From Desulfurococcales archaeon (lineage in GTDB: Archaea > Thermoproteota > Thermoprotei_A > Sulfolobales > Acidilobaceae), in the NCBI GenBank assembly GCA_015521705.1, contig WANR01000036.1:62001-126000 (forward strand): a stretch of 64,000 bases of DNA, given 5' to 3'. Made by a program: the position numbers and the translations under genes. Numbering within the stretch: the first letter of the stretch is position 1; the number at the start of each line of letters is the position of its first letter. Below, in pieces: positions 60,200 to 64,000 of this stretch. The notes below the pieces were generated by a model. The model ran no database searches, was not told the DNA's origin, and worked only from the letters and a program-made list of their open reading frames with translations.

Positions 60200-61504
60200 A
60201 TGGGGCTGGTGCTAAGGGGTGCTTGGTTGGCAAGGATAGTGGCAAGCCTTGGCAAAGGCGAGGGTCTCAGGATCTTTGGGCCGGCTAGTATTAGGGTTGC
60301 TAGGGGCCTTGTAGGAATACTAGGCGCGGAGCTGGGCGAGGACGAAGACTTCTATGTGGAGGAGTTTAGGAGCTACTATGTGAAGGCCCTGGAAGACTGC
60401 GAGCTAGAGATCAGCATAAGCGAGCCTGGAAGGATAGAAGCGGCCCATGGGGGTGATGAGCCGTACGATGAGTGGGTGTCCCTGGCCGACAGGATTATAG
60501 GCTCCTGCAAGACGCCCTGCAGGGTTGTAGTTATGGGCCCAGTAGAGTCTGGTAAGACGAGCTTCACAGCGCTTCTAGCCAACAGGAGTCTTGTGAGGGG
60601 GATCCCTACAGGGGTCATAGACTCTGATGTGGGCCAGGCCGACATAGGGCCTCCGGGCTTCGTGTCGCTAGCCCTCCCTGACTCGTGGGTTACATGGCTT
60701 AGGAGGCTGGAGCCTAACTATATGAGATTTGTGGGATCCATAGAGCCCAGCCATGCCGCGGGTAAGATAATATCGGCTGTGAGCGTTTTGGCGTCCAGGG
60801 CTGAGGGGGAGGGTTCTGCCACAGCCTTTATAGACACGGATGGCTGGGTCAGCGGCGTTAATGCCATAGAGTACAAGCTAGACCTGGCCCGGTCCATAGA
60901 TGCTGACTGGGTGGTGGTCCTAGGCGATAAGAGCCTCTACTACACCATCAAGAGGGCCCTGCCTGCCAACGTGGCTTATGCGGAAGGGCCGAGGGTGAGA
61001 CTGATCAGGAGCACTGAGGATAGGAAGAACCTGAGGAGCGCTAATTATAAGAGATTCCTTGAGGGGATTGTGAGGGAAATAAGCCTAGAGAAGACCCCGT
61101 CAAACAGTGTGTGCTTGGGGCAGGAAGAAGCGCCAGGTACCATACGTGAGAAGGTCGAATCTGTACTGGGCAGAGTCCTGAGGGTTTCAGTGTATCCTGG
61201 GGGCTTGTGCGTTTTTCTAGAGTCGAGGAATAAGGCTACAGGCCAGTCTATCCAGGCTCTCCAAAAGGTGTTTCAAGGCCTCGAGGTACTAGTGGTCTCA
61301 CTCGATACAGCCAAGGGGACTCTATGCTCTCTAGAGGGGCTTGGAGGCAAGGAATATCCTGCAATGCTCGTGGACCTGGATCCAGGATCAATGATAGGCA
61401 CCTTCAAGACCAGGTATACTGGCGAGGTGAAGAGGGTAACGTTTGGGAGGATAAGGCTGGGCAACGACTATAGAGAGGTGGGTAGGGGTAGGATCTTCCT
61501 GTGA
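60200..61504 (+). CDS. Clp1/Grc3-type polynucleotide 5'-kinase
   Basis: About 434 residues. A P-loop GPVESGKTSF is at residues 113-122, followed by GVIDSDVGQADIGPPGFVSLAL (the D-x-x-Q-x-x...P-G motif of the family) and FIDTDGWVSG. The N-terminal domain (GLRIFGPASIRVARGLVGILGAEL) and C-terminal strand domain are also present. Archaeal homologues (such as PH0197) phosphorylate RNA and DNA 5' ends, and the family takes part in tRNA splicing and rRNA processing. TTG 60173 opens the frame, but a TATA-like ATAACATA near 60165 would start the mRNA after it, so ATG 60200 is preferred. It is likely cytoplasmic. Confidence 0.88.
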   Translation: MGLVLRGAWLARIVASLGKGEGLRIFGPASIRVARGLVGILGAELGEDEDFYVEEFRSYYVKALEDCELEISISEPGRIEAAHGGDEPYDEWVSLADRIIGSCKTPCRVVVMGPVESGKTSFTALLANRSLVRGIPTGVIDSDVGQADIGPPGFVSLALPDSWVTWLRRLEPNYMRFVGSIEPSHAAGKIISAVSVLASRAEGEGSATAFIDTDGWVSGVNAIEYKLDLARSIDADWVVVLGDKSLYYTIKRALPANVAYAEGPRVRLIRSTEDRKNLRSANYKRFLEGIVREISLEKTPSNSVCLGQEEAPGTIREKVESVLGRVLRVSVYPGGLCVFLESRNKATGQSIQALQKVFQGLEVLVVSLDTAKGTLCSLEGLGGKEYPAMLVDLDPGSMIGTFKTRYTGEVKRVTFGRIRLGNDYREVGRGRIFL

Positions 61505-61572
61505 TCACTGTAAGGAGATAGGTATAACTATCGTGGCCCGCAAAGCTTAGACTGGTAAAAGCGTGTAAAGCC

Positions 61573-62307
61573 ATGGCCGAGCCTTCAGGTAGGCTGGAAG
61601 AATTCAGGGAAGCCCTGAGAAAGTACGGGCACCTCATAAAAGTCAGAGAGTTTGACCCAGAACTGGCGAGTGGAATCGAAGAGAAACAGCTACAAATAAT
61701 AGAGGACGCGTCGAGGATTATCGAAGAAAAGAAGCCCCGAACACTAGAGGAGTTGCTAGACGCGCTCCTAGAATCTGGGAGCATGCAGGAATATGTAGTA
61801 CTGATAAGTCGTGTTCTAGGAGAGAAGGTCAGCGATCCCGAAGAAGCCGTGAAGGCTGTCATTGAGGGGAACGAGGCCTTACCAGGGTTTAGGAGCGGGT
61901 TCCTGGCGCTACAAGCCGTAGCCCGGGCCTATGCCGAGGCCGTTCTGAAAGAAGGGATCGCCGAGGAACCCTCGGCCAAGTGTCCACTCTGTGGCGTCAA
62001 GAGCGAGACTATGGCCAGAAAGGGTAGTGACTACGTAATGGTGTGCCACTTCTGCTACTACGAGTGGATAGTTTCCCGGGACAGCATGATGTGCCCCTAC
62101 TGCGGAGCTATGGATCCGATAGCTATAGGCATATATACCGATAAGAAAAGGCGCCTGGGCCTGGCCCACTGCCAGAACTGCGGAAGCACGTGGAGGTGTA
62201 TACTAGACGAGGGAATCAGGGCCCCCAGGCAGCTATTGCCCCTCATAGCCTTCGGCGCCGAGATCTATAGGAGGTTCCTCGAGGAGGCTTCTGGCCCTCG
62301 AGGCTAG
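61573..62307 (+). CDS. FdhE-like zinc-ribbon protein
   Basis: The 244-residue protein has a helical N-terminal half and a C-terminal half with four Cys-x2-Cys pairs: CPLC, CHFC, CPYC and CQNC, arranged in two rubredoxin-like folds (CPLCGVKSE... YVMVCHFCYYEWIV... MMCPYCG... AHCQNCGSTW). This is the FdhE pattern; FdhE is needed to assemble formate dehydrogenase. No formate dehydrogenase gene is in the window. The pairing of FdhE here with MobB at 22 kb is consistent with a Mo/W enzyme elsewhere. ATG 61573 is the start; the end overlaps the convergent membrane protein gene by 75 bp. Confidence 0.75.
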   Translation: MAEPSGRLEEFREALRKYGHLIKVREFDPELASGIEEKQLQIIEDASRIIEEKKPRTLEELLDALLESGSMQEYVVLISRVLGEKVSDPEEAVKAVIEGNEALPGFRSGFLALQAVARAYAEAVLKEGIAEEPSAKCPLCGVKSETMARKGSDYVMVCHFCYYEWIVSRDSMMCPYCGAMDPIAIGIYTDKKRRLGLAHCQNCGSTWRCILDEGIRAPRQLLPLIAFGAEIYRRFLEEASGPRG

Positions 62308-62796
62308 CTCCTCCAAGGCGCACTGCTGGAATACTGCCAGGTACATTCCCAGCGTTACGACTATCAAGAACGGCCTATAGTACCTCTCAGGGCAGCTGAC
62401 GCTGGCTTCCCCGGCAGCGTGGGCTTTGGCTCTGACCCCTTCTAAGACAGACCTAACCTTCCCAGCCACTGCTAGGGTCCCTATTATTGTGTAGAAGAGC
62501 GCTACGCGCAGTGCTACCTCTGCCACCTTCCTTAGCAAGCCCCTCTCTCTGCCACGAGCAGCGTCCTCTATCTCCTGTAGCACGGTTAAGAGGCGTAGTT
62601 CCAGGAGAGAGCCTATCATGGCTAGGCCTACCGCTATCGAGGCCACCAGGCCCTCTAGAAGGGGGTGTTTCACGGCTATCCCAGCTATTGCAAGGTAAAG
62701 CGACCCGCTCATAAGGATTACTGGGACTGTCTTGTTCCCGGATAACTGTTCCAGGAGGCTTTCTATCTCAGGCCCTCCTCTCTCGTGGATCCCCAT
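62233..62796 (-). CDS. Unknown membrane protein
   Basis: 187 residues with about four membrane segments (about 25-45, 48-70, 95-112 and 143-160) and charged loops. I do not recognise the family. It starts at ATG 62796, overlapping the stop of the MBL nuclease gene (TGATG), so both are translated from one mRNA. Its 3' end overlaps the FdhE-like gene by 75 bp on the other strand. No conserved catalytic residues are obvious. Confidence 0.6.
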   Translation of the reverse strand: MGIHERGGPEIESLLEQLSGNKTVPVILMSGSLYLAIAGIAVKHPLLEGLVASIAVGLAMIGSLLELRLLTVLQEIEDAARGRERGLLRKVAEVALRVALFYTIIGTLAVAGKVRSVLEGVRAKAHAAGEASVSCPERYYRPFLIVVTLGMYLAVFQQCALEELASRARSLLEEPPIDLGAEGYEGQ

Positions 62797-63788
62797 CAGG
62801 GTTCAGCCCTGGCCTTAATGCCCAGGAGCTTTTCTATATATTTTGCAGTGAACCACGCATCTCTCCCCCGGTAGGCGTCAACTATGACCTCCTTAGGCCT
62901 AGCCTCTGAAACGTAGGCCACTACTTCTCTAAAGGTTGCATGGTCGCTGAACGAGACGTTGTAACGGTTCTCCCCCACCCTAACAACCACGTCCTTTAGC
63001 TCCCACCCTGTCAGAACTATGTGGGCCCCCTTCATCCTAGACTTGCTATTGATCTTAGATACATGAGTAAAGACAACCGAGGGCTCGTCAACCTGCCCTC
63101 CTTTATAGACGCCTACATCCCCTACGTCGTAGTTATAGTACCTTGAAGCTGCTTCCACCATTCTCACAGTCTTGTAGTCTGCCAGGAACCTGTGCTTAAC
63201 ACCCCTCCTTCTGAGCTCCACCATAACCTCTTGTAGTTTCCCGTGGTAGCCGTAGACCCAGACGGGGCCGTTCTTCACGTGCTTCTCTACTAGTAGAGCT
63301 AGAGCGTCTAGTGCCTCGCTATCGCTCCACCTCCTCTCAAACCTGGGGCTCCCATAGGTTGCATCGATGACTAGAACGTCTAGGTCCGTCATGGGAGGGG
63401 TTCCGGGCAGCTTGAAGTCTCCCGTATAGCCAGCTCTCCCATTACTGGTTTCTACCTCTACCTGGGCGCTGCCAGCTATGTGGCGCGACCTCCTGAGCGT
63501 CACTACTTCTTCCTCTATGGCGATCCCTCTGTCATACTCGAGAGGGAGGGATTTATCCCTGGGGATCTGGAACCCGAGTATTCGGAGCAGTTCCAGAGTG
63601 GTGGGTGTGGCTATTACTGCTATACTCTCCCTTATACTGCTAGGTAGCCCCTTGTAATGGTCTGCATGAGCATGGGTGACTATCCTAACGAGTCTTCGCC
63701 AGAACGAGTCCGCCACGAAGTTACTGCCTAGAAGAACAGCCCCGTTGTCTGTGACCCCGGCTAGTCCTTCAGGGCTACCCAGAGCCAA
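62796..63788 (-). CDS. MBL-fold RNA-processing-type nuclease (COG1236-like)
   Basis: Metallo-beta-lactamase fold with THAHADHYKGLP (the H-x-H-x-D-H zinc motif), HIAGSAQVEVETSNGRAGYTGDF (His and Asp metal ligands), LVIDATYGSPRFERRW and VSFSDHATFREVV, in the order seen in the archaeal YSH1/CPSF-like exonuclease group. The frame continues 53 codons upstream to 63947, but TTG 63788 follows GGAGGGAGTG, gives the usual VTDNGAVLLGSNF start of the fold, and leaves room for the preceding gene's stop at 63896. About 330 residues. Substrate is probably RNA or DNA ends; not proven here. Confidence 0.85.
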   Translation of the reverse strand: MALGSPEGLAGVTDNGAVLLGSNFVADSFWRRLVRIVTHAHADHYKGLPSSIRESIAVIATPTTLELLRILGFQIPRDKSLPLEYDRGIAIEEEVVTLRRSRHIAGSAQVEVETSNGRAGYTGDFKLPGTPPMTDLDVLVIDATYGSPRFERRWSDSEALDALALLVEKHVKNGPVWVYGYHGKLQEVMVELRRRGVKHRFLADYKTVRMVEAASRYYNYDVGDVGVYKGGQVDEPSVVFTHVSKINSKSRMKGAHIVLTGWELKDVVVRVGENRYNVSFSDHATFREVVAYVSEARPKEVIVDAYRGRDAWFTAKYIEKLLGIKARAEP

Positions 63789-63895
63789 GACACTCCCTCC
63801 AGGTCTCCAAAATACTCCGGGCCTGGGGCTTATTAAGGAACGCACTATCCTAGAGCCAGCTGTGTGTCGAGAGTAGTGTTCCGCGTGGCCTGTGG

Positions 63896-64000
63896 CTAGA
63901 TGTAGTAGTATGACGCCTCGATCTCTCGGAAGGTTCTGTGCCTCCAAAATACAGAGAACAGGGCTAGGAGAGCTATGGCCAGTGAGACGCCTCCGAGCAA
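63896..64000 (-). CDS. C-terminal end of a membrane protein (runs off the right edge)
   Basis: On the minus strand the frame from base 64000 to TAG 63896 codes 34 residues: LLGGVSLAIALLALFSVFW, one hydrophobic segment, then a charged end RHRTFREIEASYYYI. It looks like the last membrane helix and tail of a longer protein whose start lies outside the window. It is just upstream of the MBL nuclease gene on the same strand and supports the later start for that gene. Identity cannot be told. Confidence 0.5.
   Translation of the reverse strand: MLGGVSLAIALLALFSVFWRHRTFREIEASYYYI

Overview
This window looks like a chromosomal segment of a hyperthermophilic crenarchaeon (Thermoproteota), most like Desulfurococcales. 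The evidence is a full-length reverse gyrase, the archaeal AdkA adenylate kinase next to SecY, GatD/GatE, elongation factor 2 with the archaeal/eukaryal diphthamide loop, prefoldin beta, a helicase-less XPF nuclease, eL34, the UbiD/AcnX-type (modified) mevalonate pathway, tRNA genes with encoded CCA, one of them with an intron after position 37, and many GTG/TTG starts behind GGGGTG or GGAGG ribosome-binding sites. No insertion sequence, CRISPR array or prophage was seen. Species was not determined.

Layout. 1-4.4 kb: secY (cut by the left edge), adkA, an EMC3-like membrane protein, an MgtC/DUF4010 membrane protein, a small Alba-like protein with a folded leader, and on the minus strand a candidate C/D box sRNA. 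4.4-9.5 kb: a ureide/oxamate-type energy locus with a cyclase-family hydrolase, FdrA (AllF), a 55-residue FdrA-associated protein and carbamate kinase, facing a convergent AllG (DUF1116). 9.7-16.2 kb: eL34, then the modified mevalonate genes (UbiD-type decarboxylase, AcnX large and small subunits) mixed with an RNase H-like protein, a cation/proton antiporter and NAPRTase. 16.4-24.5 kb: a thymidylate kinase-like protein without the P-loop lysine, UspA, reverse gyrase, MobB, an HDAC-like hydrolase and a Tat-exported SagB-type oxidoreductase. 24.6-33.4 kb: DUF2175, GatE/GatD, tRNA-Arg, a THUMP protein, a phosphohexomutase, DUF2208 and an amidohydrolase.

33.5-42.5 kb: complex I block 1 (NuoA-B-C-D-H, minus strand), EF-2, then a tight plus-strand operon (prefoldin beta, DUF3194, DHH phosphoesterase, XPF nuclease) and a Rieske protein. 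42.5-51 kb is the most accessory part. It holds a possible rhomboid remnant, a coiled-coil PD-(D/E)XK-like nuclease beside a large STAND-type ATPase regulator, tRNA-Val, a three-gene unit with an MgtE-type carrier and two unknown membrane-associated proteins, a DMT transporter, and a tiny protein in which 31 of 44 residues are Glu. 51-59.6 kb: a large surface protein and complex I block 2 (NuoI-J-K-M-L-N). 59.8-64 kb: a small basic protein, a Clp1-type polynucleotide kinase, an FdhE-like protein, a membrane protein, an MBL-fold RNA-processing-type nuclease, and the tail of another membrane protein at the right edge.

The two nuo blocks together give the eleven membrane and hydrophilic subunits of a complex I lacking NuoE/F/G, so the electron donor is probably not NADH through the usual module. 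FdrA, AllG and carbamate kinase would turn a carbamoyl group into ATP. The AcnX and UbiD genes cover the two steps that are special to the modified mevalonate route to isopentenyl phosphate.
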